Program-made: the position numbers and the translations under genes
Shown: positions 46,110-57,275 of the stretch, in pieces
How positions within the stretch are numbered: the stretch's first letter is position 1
Layout: every line of letters begins with the position of its first letter
Notes under the pieces: model-generated
The model's input: only the letters and a program-made list of their open reading frames with translations
The model's database searches: none
Told to the model about the DNA's origin: nothing
Origin: Nocardia goodfellowii
Lineage (GTDB): Bacteria > Actinomycetota > Actinomycetes > Mycobacteriales > Mycobacteriaceae
Assembly: GCF_017875645.1 (NCBI RefSeq)
Contig: NZ_JAGGMR010000001.1
Span: 3,968,001-4,032,000 of the forward strand
Length of the DNA: 64,000 bases
Direction of reading: 5' to 3'

Positions 46110-46921
46110 AAACCATGGGTTTGCGGAATGACGACGAAAGGGCCGGTCGCAGGGCTGGTACCGCGTCGGCGCCTGCGCCCGCCGCGGTTGGCACCGAGGG
46201 GCACACCCGCGCCGCCATCGTCCAGCTGCTGCTGGAGGACGGACCGATCACCGCGACCGCCATCGGCACCAGGCTGGGTCTCACCCCGGCCGGCGTGCGC
46301 CGGCATCTCGACGCGCTGATCGATTCCGGTCAGGCGCGGGCCAGCCGTTCCGCGCCGTGGCAGCAGAAGGGGCGCGGCCGTCCGGCCAAGCAGTACCAGC
46401 TGACAGCCGCCGGACGCGGCCGCCTCGGCCACGCCTACGACGACCTCGCGGGCGCGGCCATCCGCCAGCTCGGCGAGATCGGCGGCGAACAAGCGATCAC
46501 CGAGTTCGCGCGGAAACGGGCCCGGACTATCGTGGCCGGGATCGACGCGGTCCAGGACAACGGAGTGGGCGGACCGACGGCCGAGCACACCGAGGCCAAG
46601 GCCGAGGAAATCGCGGAAGCCTTCACCGACGCCGGCTTCGCCGCCTCCACCCGCAAGGTGGGTTCGGGCGTGCAGATCTGCCAGCATCACTGCCCGGTCG
46701 CGCACGTCGCCGAGGAATTCCCGCAGCTGTGCGAGGCCGAACTCGAGGCGTTCCGCGACCTGCTTGGCACCCACGTGCAGCGGCTTGCGACGATCGCCAA
46801 CGGCGATTGCGCCTGCACCACGCACGTACCGCTACTGCCGATAACGAAAAAGTCTGCTCCACAAACCGCCGCACAGCCCGCGACGGTACGAACGAACGAC
46901 TCCGGAAGGAGTGCCGAATGA
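46106..46921 (+). CDS. sufR: Fe-S cluster-containing repressor SufR
   Basis: DeoR/ArsR-type winged-helix regulator of the suf operon that senses Fe-S status, 271 residues from GTG 46106. HTH at about 40-95 ([37 protein letters not shown]). Cluster ligands lie in [18 protein letters not shown] and [13 protein letters not shown] 46115 is an alternative start and would leave the operator wholly untranslated. The stop overlaps sufB (ATGA). It should repress itself and sufBDCSU-sufT when holo and release on iron or oxidative stress. Confidence 0.94.
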   Translation: MKTMGLRNDDERAGRRAGTASAPAPAAVGTEGHTRAAIVQLLLEDGPITATAIGTRLGLTPAGVRRHLDALIDSGQARASRSAPWQQKGRGRPAKQYQLTAAGRGRLGHAYDDLAGAAIRQLGEIGGEQAITEFARKRARTIVAGIDAVQDNGVGGPTAEHTEAKAEEIAEAFTDAGFAASTRKVGSGVQICQHHCPVAHVAEEFPQLCEAELEAFRDLLGTHVQRLATIANGDCACTTHVPLLPITKKSAPQTAAQPATVRTNDSGRSAE

Positions 46922-48354
46922 CGACGACCACCGACCAGGTGCAACCGCTCACCCAGGAAGAAACCATTGCTTCGCTGGGCAAATACGGTTACGGCTGGGC
47001 CGATTCGGATGTGGCCGGCGCCGCCGCGCAGCGAGGTCTGTCCGAGGCGGTTGTCCGAGACATCTCGGCCAAGAAGAGCGAGACCGAGTGGATGCTCGAG
47101 CAGCGTCTCAAGGCCCTGCGCATCTTCGACCGCAAGCCCATGCCGAACTGGGGTTCCAACCTCGACGGCATCGACTTCGACAACATCAAGTACTTCGTGC
47201 GCTCCTCGGAGAAGCAGGCCGAGACCTGGGAAGACCTGCCCGAGGAAATCAAGAACACCTACGACAAGCTCGGCATCCCCGAGGCGGAGAAGCAGCGCTT
47301 GGTCTCCGGTGTCGCCGCGCAGTACGAGTCCGAGGTCGTCTACCACTCCATCCGTGAGGATCTGGAGAAGCAGGGCGTCATCTTCCTCGACACCGACACG
47401 GCGTTGAAGGAGCACCCGGAGCTCTTCCACGAGTACTTCGGCTCGGTCATCCCCGCCGGTGACAACAAGTTCTCCGCGCTGAACACCGCGGTGTGGTCGG
47501 GTGGCTCGTTCATCTACGTGCCGCCGGGCGTGCACGTCGATATCCCGCTGCAGGCCTACTTCCGGATCAACACCGAGAACATGGGTCAGTTCGAGCGCAC
47601 GCTGATCATCGTCGACGAGGGCGCCTACGTGCACTACGTCGAGGGCTGCACCGCGCCGATCTACAAGTCGGATTCGCTGCACTCCGCGGTGGTGGAGATC
47701 ATCGTGAAGAAGGGCGGCCGCTGCCGCTACACCACGATCCAGAACTGGTCGAACAACGTCTACAACCTGGTCACCAAGCGGGCCAAGGCCGAGGCGGGCG
47801 CGACCATGGAGTGGGTCGACGGCAACATCGGCTCCAAGGTCACCATGAAGTACCCGGCGGTCTGGATGACCGGCGAGTACGCCAAGGGTGAGGTGCTCTC
47901 GGTCGCGTTCGCGGGCGAGGGTCAGCACCAGGACACCGGCGCGAAGATGCTGCACCTGGCGCCGCACACCTCTTCGAACATCGTGTCGAAGTCGGTGGCG
48001 CGCGGTGGCGGCCGGGCCTCCTACCGTGGCCTGGTTCAGGTCAACAAGGGCGCCTACGGCTCCCGGTCGACCGTGAAATGTGATGCGCTGCTGGTCGATA
48101 CGATCAGCCGCTCCGACACCTACCCCTACGTCGACATCCGCGAGGACGACGTGACGATGGGTCACGAAGCGACTGTCTCCAAGGTGTCCGAGGATCAGCT
48201 GTTCTACCTGATGAGCCGCGGCCTCACCGAGGACGAGGCGATGGCGATGGTGGTGCGCGGCTTCGTCGAGCCGATCGCCAAGGAACTGCCGATGGAATAC
48301 GCGTTGGAACTGAACCGGCTCATCGAGCTGCAGATGGAAGGAGCCGTCGGCTGA
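46918..48354 (+). CDS. sufB: Fe-S cluster scaffold subunit SufB
   Basis: Scaffold of the SufBC2D complex on which the Fe-S cluster is built. The 478-residue protein is colinear with intein-free Suf[68 protein letters not shown] and the C-terminal [15 protein letters not shown]. There is no intein, unlike M. tuberculosis Rv1461. ATG 46918 overlaps the sufR stop and follows GGAAGGAG. It forms a heterodimer with SufD encoded next. Confidence 0.97.
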   Translation: MTTTTDQVQPLTQEETIASLGKYGYGWADSDVAGAAAQRGLSEAVVRDISAKKSETEWMLEQRLKALRIFDRKPMPNWGSNLDGIDFDNIKYFVRSSEKQAETWEDLPEEIKNTYDKLGIPEAEKQRLVSGVAAQYESEVVYHSIREDLEKQGVIFLDTDTALKEHPELFHEYFGSVIPAGDNKFSALNTAVWSGGSFIYVPPGVHVDIPLQAYFRINTENMGQFERTLIIVDEGAYVHYVEGCTAPIYKSDSLHSAVVEIIVKKGGRCRYTTIQNWSNNVYNLVTKRAKAEAGATMEWVDGNIGSKVTMKYPAVWMTGEYAKGEVLSVAFAGEGQHQDTGAKMLHLAPHTSSNIVSKSVARGGGRASYRGLVQVNKGAYGSRSTVKCDALLVDTISRSDTYPYVDIREDDVTMGHEATVSKVSEDQLFYLMSRGLTEDEAMAMVVRGFVEPIAKELPMEYALELNRLIELQMEGAVG

Positions 48355-49559
48355 TGGCGACAGGTGTCATTGGAGCGGTGGAAGGCGAGAACGCCAAACC
48401 GATTCAGAACCCCGGCGCCGGAGCCGCGACCAACAAGGGCGAGGTCTTCACCTCGTTCGATGTGGACGCCTTCGAGGTCCCGTCGGGCCGCGACGAGGAG
48501 TGGCGGTTCACCCCGCTGCGCCGGTTGCGCGGCCTGCACGACGGCACCGCCGTGCGTGACGGTCAGGCCACCATCGAGGTGAACTCGGTCGAGGGTGTCA
48601 CGGTGGAAACCGTCGGCCGTGACGACGCGCGTCTCGGCCAGGCCGGTGTGCCCGCCGATCGTGCTGCCGCGCAGGCGTATTCGGGTTTCGAGTCGGCGAC
48701 CATCGTGTCCGTCGGCCAGGAAGTCGAGGTCGCCGAGCCGGTGGTGCTCACCGTCACCGGTCCCGGCGAGGGCAAGACAGCCTACGGCCACACGCAGATT
48801 CGGCTGGCCAACTTCGCCGTCGCCACCGTCGTGGTCGATCAGCGCGGCAGCGGAACCTACGCCGAGAACGTGGAATTCGTGCTCGGTGACAGCGCCAAGC
48901 TGACCGTCGTGCACGTCCAGGACTGGGCCGACGACGCCGTCAACACCACCGCGCACCATGCCAAGGTGGGCCGCGACGCCACGCTGCGCCACATCAACGT
49001 CACCCTCGGCGGCGACCTGGTGCGCCTGACCGCCGGTGTGCGCTACGACGGCCCCGGCGGCGACGCCGAACTGCTCGGCCTCTATTTCGCCGATGCCGGT
49101 CAGCACTTCGAGCAGCGCCTGCTCATCGACCACGCGGTCCCGAACTGCAAGTCGAACGTGCTGTACAAGGGTGCGCTGCAAGGCGATCCGAAGTCCGCGA
49201 AGGGCGATGCCCGCACCGTTTGGATCGGCGACGTGCTGATCCGCGCGGCCGCCGAGGGCACCGACACCTTCGAGGTCAACCGGAACCTGATCCTCACCGA
49301 CGGCGCCCGCGCCGACTCGGTGCCGAACCTGGAGATCGAGACCGGCGAGATCGCCGGCGCCGGACACGCCAGCGCCACCGGACGCTTCGACGACGAGCAG
49401 CTGTTCTACCTGCGCTCGCGGGGCATCCCGGAGGACGCCGCCCGTCGTCTGGTCGTGCGTGGTTTCTTCCACGAGATCATCCAGAAGATCGCGGTCCCCG
49501 AGATCCGGGAGCGGCTGGAGTCGGCCATCGAAGCCGAACTCGCCGCGATCGGCGCCTGA
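48354..49559 (+). CDS. sufD: Fe-S cluster assembly protein SufD
   Basis: Partner of SufB in the scaffold complex, 401 residues. It shows the SufBD right-handed beta-helix core: VHVQDWADDAVNTTAHHAKV, HVNVTLGGD-like HINVTLGGDLVRLTAGV, AVPNCKSNVLYKGAL-type strand and the family ending FYLRSRGIPEDAARRLVVRG. Its ATG shares one base with the sufB stop (TGATG). An N-terminal segment with DEEWRFTPLRRLRGL is typical. Confidence 0.96.
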   Translation: MATGVIGAVEGENAKPIQNPGAGAATNKGEVFTSFDVDAFEVPSGRDEEWRFTPLRRLRGLHDGTAVRDGQATIEVNSVEGVTVETVGRDDARLGQAGVPADRAAAQAYSGFESATIVSVGQEVEVAEPVVLTVTGPGEGKTAYGHTQIRLANFAVATVVVDQRGSGTYAENVEFVLGDSAKLTVVHVQDWADDAVNTTAHHAKVGRDATLRHINVTLGGDLVRLTAGVRYDGPGGDAELLGLYFADAGQHFEQRLLIDHAVPNCKSNVLYKGALQGDPKSAKGDARTVWIGDVLIRAAAEGTDTFEVNRNLILTDGARADSVPNLEIETGEIAGAGHASATGRFDDEQLFYLRSRGIPEDAARRLVVRGFFHEIIQKIAVPEIRERLESAIEAELAAIGA

Positions 49560-49597
49560 CAACACAGACCATCACCCCGCAAAGGAACGCACATCCG

Positions 49598-51641
<2,044 letters not shown>

Positions 51642-51664
51642 AGCACAGTGGAGTTGCATAAGAC

Positions 51665-52162
51665 ATGCGCATGGAGCAGATGTACCAGGAAGTGATCCTG
51701 GACCATTACAAGCATCCACACCACCGCGGGCTGCGGGAGCCGTTCGGCGCCGAGGTGCACCACGTCAACCCGACCTGCGGTGACGAGGTGACCTTGCGCG
51801 TGAACATCGCCGACGACGGCGAAGTCACGGATGTGTCGTATGACGGCCAGGGCTGTTCGATCAGCCAGGCCGCCACCTCGATCCTCGCCGATCAGGTCAT
51901 CGGGCTGCCGGTGCAGCAGGCGCTGAAGGTGGTCGATTCCTACAGCGAGATGATCTCCAGCCGCGGCACCGTCGAAGGCGACGAGGACGTGATCGGCGAC
52001 GGCATCGCCCTCGCCGGCGTCGCCAAGTACCCGGCCCGGGTGAAATGCGCGCTGCTGGGTTGGATGGCGTTCAAGGACGCGGTGGTGCGGATATCCGACT
52101 CCGAAGCGGGAAAGACCGCAATGGGCACCGACACTCCCTCCACGAATGGGGCGAACTCATGA
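51665..52162 (+). CDS. sufU: Sulfur-transfer scaffold SufU
   Basis: IscU-like zinc protein that accepts sulfur from SufS, 165 residues. The three zinc cysteines are in NPTCGDEV, GQGCSIS and VKCALLGWMAF; MEQMYQEVILDHYKHPHHRG is the usual N-terminus. A short disordered C-terminal tail is present. ATG 51665 may be replaced by the internal ATG at 51671. The stop overlaps sufT (ATGA). Confidence 0.96.
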   Translation: MRMEQMYQEVILDHYKHPHHRGLREPFGAEVHHVNPTCGDEVTLRVNIADDGEVTDVSYDGQGCSISQAATSILADQVIGLPVQQALKVVDSYSEMISSRGTVEGDEDVIGDGIALAGVAKYPARVKCALLGWMAFKDAVVRISDSEAGKTAMGTDTPSTNGANS

Positions 52163-52536
52163 CCGAGACACCGGCCACCGAGACCGAGCAGACTGCTGCT
52201 CCGGTCGAACTCTCCGCCGAGGAGATCAAGCACCTCGAGGACATCGAGGAGGCGATGCGCGACGTCGTCGACCCTGAACTCGGCATCAATGTCGTCGACC
52301 TCGGGCTGGTCTACGGCATTTCGGTCGAGAACGAGGTCGCCAAGCTGGATATGACCTTGACCTCGGCCGCCTGTCCGCTCACCGATGTCATCGAGGATCA
52401 GACCCGCAACGCGCTGGTGCGCAGCGGCCTGGTCGAGGACTTGACGATCAACTGGGTGTGGATGCCGCCGTGGGGTCCGGACAAGATCACCGATGACGGC
52501 CGCGAGCAGCTGCGCGCACTCGGCTTCACGGTGTAG
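52159..52536 (+). CDS. sufT: SufT-like MIP18/DUF59 iron-sulfur assembly protein
   Basis: A 125-residue DUF59 protein thought to help mature Fe-S proteins. It has MRDVVDPELGINVVDLGLVY, LTSAACPLTDVIEDQ with the conserved Cys, and the C-terminal WVWMPPWGPDKITDDGREQL. The first 20 residues are a disordered lead. ATG 52159 overlaps the sufU stop. Last gene of the suf operon, as in M. tuberculosis (Rv1466). Confidence 0.94.
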   Translation: MTETPATETEQTAAPVELSAEEIKHLEDIEEAMRDVVDPELGINVVDLGLVYGISVENEVAKLDMTLTSAACPLTDVIEDQTRNALVRSGLVEDLTINWVWMPPWGPDKITDDGREQLRALGFTV

Positions 52537-52577
52537 TTCCTTCGCACACTGGACAATTCGATACACGGCAAGCGAAG

Positions 52578-52611
52578 ATCCTCCCCATACCACTTCAGGA
52601 ACGGGGAGGAT
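52578..52611 (+). promoter_or_regulatory. Hairpin covering the ribosome binding site of the first DUF4189 gene
   Basis: ATCCTCCCC (52578-52586) is the exact complement of GGGGAGGAT (52603-52611), which is the Shine-Dalgarno sequence of the TTG-started gene at 52616. The 9-bp stem could hide the ribosome binding site or act as the suf terminator. Confidence 0.6.
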
Positions 52612-52615
52612 TCTC

Positions 52616-53041
52616 TTGTCTGTGCTCGGTAAGTCGGCTCTGCTCGCCGCTGTCACGTCCTCGGCAGCGGCCACCGTGTGGGCAGCCGCGCCCGCCGAGG
52701 CGGCGGGAAGGTACTTCGGCACTTTCGCCATTTCCTGGAGCACCGGGAAAGCGATTTCGGCGGTGGACCATCCGTCGAAGGTGACCGCCGACGCCAACGC
52801 CATTCGCGACTGCGGTGTCTACGACTGCGAACTCGTGCTGCGTATCGTCGACGGCTGCGGCGCCATCGCCCGCGGCGCGGACGGCAAATGGGGCTGGGCG
52901 GCCGGGGGCTCGCTCGAAAGCGCGGAGCAGGCCGCCGTGGCCTCGCTCGGCGAAGCTGCCCCGCCCTTCCCGGACCTCGGCAGTTCCCAGCCGCGCGCCG
53001 CCGCCGTCGTGACCTCCGCCTGTACCAAGAATATGCGCTGA
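52616..53041 (+). CDS. Secreted DUF4189 protein, first of two
   Basis: A 141-residue exported protein. The TTG at 52616 is chosen because GGGGAGGATTC lies 4-5 nt upstream, an arrangement repeated in the next gene. The signal peptide (KSALLAAVTSSAAATVWAAA) ends near AEAAG. The mature part has the DUF4189 outline: FGTFAISWSTGKAISAVDH, cysteines in DCGVYDCELV and VDGCGAIARG, then KWGWAAGGSLESAEQAA and a final Cys near the C-terminus. Function unknown; family members are small extracellular cysteine-containing proteins. Confidence 0.85.
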   Translation: MSVLGKSALLAAVTSSAAATVWAAAPAEAAGRYFGTFAISWSTGKAISAVDHPSKVTADANAIRDCGVYDCELVLRIVDGCGAIARGADGKWGWAAGGSLESAEQAAVASLGEAAPPFPDLGSSQPRAAAVVTSACTKNMR

Positions 53042-53137
53042 CCTCCGTCGCTCGGCCGGTCCGGATATTGCTTGGACAATCGGGGCCTTCTCGGCAATGA
53101 TCTTGGCTGACATCATCTTTGAACCGGGGAGGATTCT

Positions 53138-53641
53138 TTGTCTTTGTCTCGTAAGGTTGCCGCGGGCGCGGTCGCGTCTTTCGCGACCGCGATCGTGTTG
53201 TCCGGTATGGGTCCCGCCAACGCGACCGCCCAGAGTGGCGTGGAAATCATGGAGGTCGAGGGTTACCACGCCACGTCCGTGGACGGCGGATTCACTGCCG
53301 CGCGCGGTGATCTCTATGGCGCGCTGGCGATTTCGCGGAGCACCGCCCGGGTGTCCTCCGCCGTGAACTACGGCAGCTGGGCCGCGGCCGAGAACGGCGC
53401 GCGGGCCGAATGCGGCCGTCGCGACTGCGATGTCGTGGTCACCTTCCGCAATGCCTGTGGTTCGGTGTCCCAGGGCGCCGACTACCGTTTCGGCTGGGCC
53501 TGGGCGGCCAACCGCGGTGAGGCCGAACGGCATTCGAACGAGGTGCTCGGCATGAGCGCTCCGCCGTTCCCGGATCCGGGTAGCGCTTCGCCGCGTCCGG
53601 CCCGGGTCGTCCTGTCCGCCTGCACGGCGAACGCGGGCTGA
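53138..53641 (+). CDS. Secreted DUF4189 protein, second of two
   Basis: A 167-residue paralogue of the preceding gene. TTG 53138 has the same GGGGAGGATTCT ribosome binding site. The signal peptide (SRKVAAGAVASFATAIVLSG) is followed by an extra segment (about 35-55) absent from the first copy, then GALAISRSTARVSSAVNYG, RDCDVVVTFRNACGSVSQGA and FGWAWAANRGEAERHS. Cysteine positions match those of copy one. A strong terminator follows. The pair probably arose by tandem duplication and then diverged. Confidence 0.87.
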   Translation: MSLSRKVAAGAVASFATAIVLSGMGPANATAQSGVEIMEVEGYHATSVDGGFTAARGDLYGALAISRSTARVSSAVNYGSWAAAENGARAECGRRDCDVVVTFRNACGSVSQGADYRFGWAWAANRGEAERHSNEVLGMSAPPFPDPGSASPRPARVVLSACTANAG

Positions 53642-53659
53642 CAACCGAGCACGCGAATG

Positions 53660-53694
53660 GGGTGCCCGGCTCACTCGAGCCGGGCACCCTTTTT
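53660..53694 (+). terminator. Intrinsic terminator after the DUF4189 pair
   Basis: A 13-bp perfect stem (GGGTGCCCGGCTC / GAGCCGGGCACCC) with loop actc and a run of five T. It lies 19 nt after the stop and 10 nt before the end of the convergent metI gene, so it may serve both. Confidence 0.9.
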
Positions 53695-53703
53695 CGTTTC
53701 TGG

Positions 53704-54366
53704 CTACCGGCGCAACACCTTTCGGGCCAGCCAGTTGCCGAGGAACTGGATACCCTGCACCCCGGCGATGATGATCAGCGTGGCCACCAGGGTGACCTGC
53801 CAGTCGAAGCGCTGATAGCCGTAGACCAGGGCGAAATCGCCGAGCCCGCCACCGCCGACGGTGCCCGCCATCGCGGACATGTCGACGATGGCGATCACCA
53901 CGAAGGTGTAGCCGAGGATCAACGGGCCCAGCGCTTCCGGAATCAGCAGCGTGCAGATGATGCGCAGCGGGCCGGCGCCGACCGCGCGGGCGGCCTCGAT
54001 CACACCGGGGTCGACGGTCACCAGATTCTGTTCGACGATACGGGCGATGCCGAACGACGCCGCCACGATCATCACGAAGGCCGCCGCCTCGGTGCCGATG
54101 GTGGTGCCGACCACCTCCAGGGTGATCGGACCGAGGGCCGCGAGCAGAATGATGAACGGGATCGGCCGCACCACATTGACCAGCACGTTCAGCACCACAT
54201 TCAGCGGCGCGTTGGCCAACAGTCCGCCCTTGCGGGTGGTGTAGAGCGCGGTGCCGAGGAACAGTCCGATCACTCCGCCCACCACGAAGGTGAGCAGCAC
54301 CAGATAGATGGTGGTGCCGATGGATTCGAGCAGGACCGGTTGCAGCTTGTCCCAATCCGTGTGCAC
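53704..54366 (-). CDS. metI: Methionine ABC transporter permease MetI
   Basis: Inner-membrane permease of the MetNIQ importer, 220 residues with five membrane helices. The family's EAA loop region appears as VDPGVIEAARAVGAGPLRII, followed by IPEALGPLILGYTF and MAGTVGGGGLGDFALVYGYQR. The start at 54366 is 2 nt after the metN stop region, so the two are coupled. Substrates are D/L-methionine by family. Confidence 0.93.
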   Translation of the reverse strand: MHTDWDKLQPVLLESIGTTIYLVLLTFVVGGVIGLFLGTALYTTRKGGLLANAPLNVVLNVLVNVVRPIPFIILLAALGPITLEVVGTTIGTEAAAFVMIVAASFGIARIVEQNLVTVDPGVIEAARAVGAGPLRIICTLLIPEALGPLILGYTFVVIAIVDMSAMAGTVGGGGLGDFALVYGYQRFDWQVTLVATLIIIAGVQGIQFLGNWLARKVLRR

Positions 54367-54368
54367 GC

Positions 54369-55385
54369 CTACCCCTTTCCGGCTGTTTCGAGTTCGCCGA
54401 TCACCTTGGCGACGGCGTCGTCCGGACCGTGCAGCGCCAGGGTCAGGCTGCCGAAAGTCTTGTCCTGCAGGGTTCTGACGCCGCCGTAGACCACCTCGAA
54501 GCGGACGTCGGCGTGCGTGGCGGTGGCCAGTGCCGCGCCGATACCGCGCTCGTCATCGATGGTGACCGTGACCAACCGGCCGCCGTGGCGCTCGGTCAGC
54601 GCCTTCCGCTCCGCGTCCGAAGGCTGGTCGTGCAGCACGGTTTCCACGAAGGACCGGGTGGGCGCCGCCCGCGGGGTCGCGAAAACCTCGAAGGTGCTGG
54701 CCAATTCGACTACCCGGCCCTCGGCGAGCACCGCCACCCGGTCGGCCACCGCGCGGATCACGTCCATCTCGTGGGTGATGACCACGATGGTGACGCCGAG
54801 CTCCCGGTTGATCTTGCGCAGCAGGCGCAGCACCTCGCCGGTGGTCTCCGGGTCCAGTGCCGAGGTCGACTCGTCGGCGAGCAACAGCGACGGTGAAGTC
54901 GCCAGCGCCCGGGCGATTCCCACCCGCTGTTTCTGCCCGCCGGACAGTTGATCCGGATAGCTGCGGGCCTTGTCGGACAGCCCGACGAACTCCAGTAGTT
55001 CGGCGACCCGGGCCTTGCGTTCGGCCCGCTTCCAGCCCGCCACCTTCAGCGGATACTCGATATTACCCGCGGCCGTGCGCGATCGGAACAGATTGAACTG
55101 CTGGAACACCATGCCGATGTCCCGGCGCAGCCGTCGCACTTCGCGTTCGGGCACCCCGGTGATGGGTGTGCCGGAGATCTCGATGGTGCCGCCGGTCGGC
55201 TTCTCGAGGGCGTTGATCAGCCGCACCAGAGTCGACTTACCCGCACCGGAGTAGCCGATGACACCGAAGATCTCACCCTTCTCGATGCGCAGATCGATGC
55301 CGTCCAGTGCGGTCTGGCGCTGCTCACCTTTGCCGAAAACCTTGCTGACCGAGCGGAATTCGACGGCCGGGACCGCGTCGCTCAC
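54369..55385 (-). CDS. metN: Methionine ABC transporter ATP-binding protein MetN
   Basis: ATPase of the methionine importer, 338 residues. Walker A IGYSGAGKSTLVRL, signature LSGGQKQRVGIARAL, Walker B SLLLADESTSALDPE and switch His in VVITHEMDV. The C-terminal 80 residues fit the NIL domain that senses methionine and inhibits transport. The start overlaps the metQ stop by 4 nt. It is encoded between metQ and metI in one minus-strand operon. Confidence 0.94.
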   Translation of the reverse strand: MSDAVPAVEFRSVSKVFGKGEQRQTALDGIDLRIEKGEIFGVIGYSGAGKSTLVRLINALEKPTGGTIEISGTPITGVPEREVRRLRRDIGMVFQQFNLFRSRTAAGNIEYPLKVAGWKRAERKARVAELLEFVGLSDKARSYPDQLSGGQKQRVGIARALATSPSLLLADESTSALDPETTGEVLRLLRKINRELGVTIVVITHEMDVIRAVADRVAVLAEGRVVELASTFEVFATPRAAPTRSFVETVLHDQPSDAERKALTERHGGRLVTVTIDDERGIGAALATATHADVRFEVVYGGVRTLQDKTFGSLTLALHGPDDAVAKVIGELETAGKG

Positions 55386-56254
55386 TTGCCGTCGCGGGTG
55401 GTCTGCTGCACCCGGGTCAGGATCTGCGCCAAGTCCCCGGCCGGGCGGTTGACCGGCACGGCGGTGCCCTTGGTGACCTCGCTGTGCGCCTGCTGCACCG
55501 CCGGATCGCGCCAGATGTCGATGAGCTGGTTGTAGAGCGGGTTGTTCTTGTCCTCGGCCCGGGTGACGATCACATTGATGTACGGCTCGGCGGCCGGGTT
55601 GTTCGGATCATCCTTGTACAGCGCCGACTGCGGGTCCACGCCGGAGCGTTCCAGGAAGGTGTTGTTAATGATCGACCCGTCCACCGAGGCCAGCGACAGC
55701 GCCGTCTGCGCGGCGTCGACGGGAGTCACCCGTACCTTCGACGCACCCTTGTCGATATCGGCGGGGGAGGGCTGACGGGTGTCCGAGGACAGCTTCAGCA
55801 AACCGGCGGCCTGTAGGACGAACAGCGCCCGCGCCTGATTGGTCGGGTCGTTCGGGATGGCGATCTCACCGCCGGCCGGGATGTCGGCCAGGCTCTTGTG
55901 CTTCTTCGAGTACAGGCCCAGCGGCACGATGTAGGTGGAGCCGATCGGGGTGAGGGTGTCGTTGTTGGCGACGTTGTAGGCACCCAGGAATTGCAGGTGC
56001 TGGAAGAGATTCACGTCGATCTGCTTCTGCGACAGCGCCAGATTCGGCTGCTTGTAGTCGGAGAAGTTGGTGATCCGCAGGGTGATGCCCTTGTCCTTGG
56101 CCTTCTGTTCGAAGACCTCCCAGGCCTTGTCCTTGTCGGTCGTGCCGATGCGCACTACGGTGCCAGAGGAGCTCTCATCGGTACCGCAGGCGGTGAGGGT
56201 GAGGGCCGCGGTGGCTACGAGGACCGGGATCGCCAGTGCCCGAGTGAACTTCAC
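55382..56254 (-). CDS. metQ: Methionine-binding lipoprotein MetQ
   Basis: Substrate-binding lipoprotein of the MetNIQ importer, 290 residues. Signal peptide ends in the lipobox LTLTACGTDES. The NLPA core shows VVRIGTTDKDKAWEVFEQKA, NFSDYKQPNLALSQKQIDVN, FQHLQFLGAYN and VPLGLYSKKHKSL. GTG 56254 was chosen because AGGAG lies 5 nt upstream. First gene of metQ-metN-metI; a second metQ-like gene starts divergently 131 nt away. Confidence 0.93.
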   Translation of the reverse strand: MKFTRALAIPVLVATAALTLTACGTDESSSGTVVRIGTTDKDKAWEVFEQKAKDKGITLRITNFSDYKQPNLALSQKQIDVNLFQHLQFLGAYNVANNDTLTPIGSTYIVPLGLYSKKHKSLADIPAGGEIAIPNDPTNQARALFVLQAAGLLKLSSDTRQPSPADIDKGASKVRVTPVDAAQTALSLASVDGSIINNTFLERSGVDPQSALYKDDPNNPAAEPYINVIVTRAEDKNNPLYNQLIDIWRDPAVQQAHSEVTKGTAVPVNRPAGDLAQILTRVQQTTRDGK

Positions 56255-56321
56255 AACTGCTCCTGATGCTTGTGGCGGATATGAACCCGGTAATCCAAGC
56301 GGGGGAGCACGGCGGCGGACA

Positions 56322-56335
56322 ACAGTTCGAATTGT
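56322..56335. promoter_or_regulatory. Near-palindrome in the metQ/metQ-like divergent promoter region
   Basis: ACAGTTCGAATTGT is palindromic except for one G/T pair. It lies between the two divergent methionine-binding protein genes and could be an operator. No SAM-I or SAM-IV riboswitch core was recognised in this 131-bp region. Confidence 0.35.
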
Positions 56336-56385
56336 GCTGAGCAAAACTCTGGCGAATTCCTGGACGCACGTCTAGGTTGCCTGCA

Positions 56386-57249
56386 ATGCGAAATCTGCGC
56401 CGAGTGCTGCTGATCCCCGTGCTGTTCGCCCTGCTCGTCTCGGCGGCCTGTGGCCGTGAACACAATGACGACGTGGTCCGAGTCGGTGTGAACGATCTCG
56501 CACAGCCGCACTGGAAGGTCTTCGAACGCAAGGCGGCCGAGCAAGGCATCGCGATCGAGTTCGTCAACTTCACCGACTACAACCAGCCCAACCCGGCACT
56601 GGCACAGCGGCGGATCGACCTCAACAAGTTCCAGCATGTGCGTTACCTGGCCAACTACAACGTCCGCAACAACGACACCCTGGTCCCGATCGGCGCGACC
56701 GAGATCTTCCCGCTGACGCTGTACTCGCGCAAGCACAAGTCCGTCAACGATATTCCGCGCGGTGGCCAGATCACGCTGAGCAACAATCCGGCCAATCAGG
56801 TGCGCCCGCTACTGGGTCTGGCCGCGGCCGGACTGATCGTGCTGAAGGGCGGCGCGAGCTGGGATTCCAAGATCGAGGACGTCGACGCCGTCGCCTCGAA
56901 GGTCAGCCTGAAGCCCATCGATCCCACGCTGACCGCGCAGTCGCTGGAGAGCGTGGACGCCGCTTTCGTCGACGACACCTTCGCCCGACCGGCCGGGCTG
57001 ACCCAGGATCAGGTGATCTACACCGACGACCCCGAGCGTCCGGAACTGAAGCAGTACATCAATATCTTCGCCGCCCGCGCCGCCGACAAGGACAACCCGC
57101 GCTTGCTCGCGGTGGCCGCGCTCTACCACGATCCGGAGGTCGAGGCCGCGGTGCGCGCGGAGACCGGCTATCAGGGCACTTTCAAGCGCAACGATCCCGC
57201 TGATCTACAGGCGACGCTGAAAGAGCTGGAGGCCCGGTTCCGGCAGTAG
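56386..57249 (+). CDS. Second NLPA/MetQ-family lipoprotein
   Basis: A 287-residue binding lipoprotein paralogous to the divergent metQ product. Signal peptide ends at the lipobox LLVSAACGRE. The core repeats the family segments: VVRVGVNDLAQPHWKVFERKA, NFTDYNQPNPALAQRRIDLN, FQHVRYLANYN and LTLYSRKHKSVNDI. ATG 56386 is preferred; a TTG at 56377 is possible. No transporter subunits accompany it, so it may share MetNI or bind a related amino acid. Confidence 0.9.
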   Translation: MRNLRRVLLIPVLFALLVSAACGREHNDDVVRVGVNDLAQPHWKVFERKAAEQGIAIEFVNFTDYNQPNPALAQRRIDLNKFQHVRYLANYNVRNNDTLVPIGATEIFPLTLYSRKHKSVNDIPRGGQITLSNNPANQVRPLLGLAAAGLIVLKGGASWDSKIEDVDAVASKVSLKPIDPTLTAQSLESVDAAFVDDTFARPAGLTQDQVIYTDDPERPELKQYINIFAARAADKDNPRLLAVAALYHDPEVEAAVRAETGYQGTFKRNDPADLQATLKELEARFRQ

Positions 57250-57275
57250 TTCGCGAAGCAGCTGGCCCGAAACGG

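Noticed and set aside
56255..56385. SAM riboswitch in the divergent metQ region
   Set aside because: Neither strand shows the conserved core or pairing pattern of SAM-I or SAM-IV that I can recognise.
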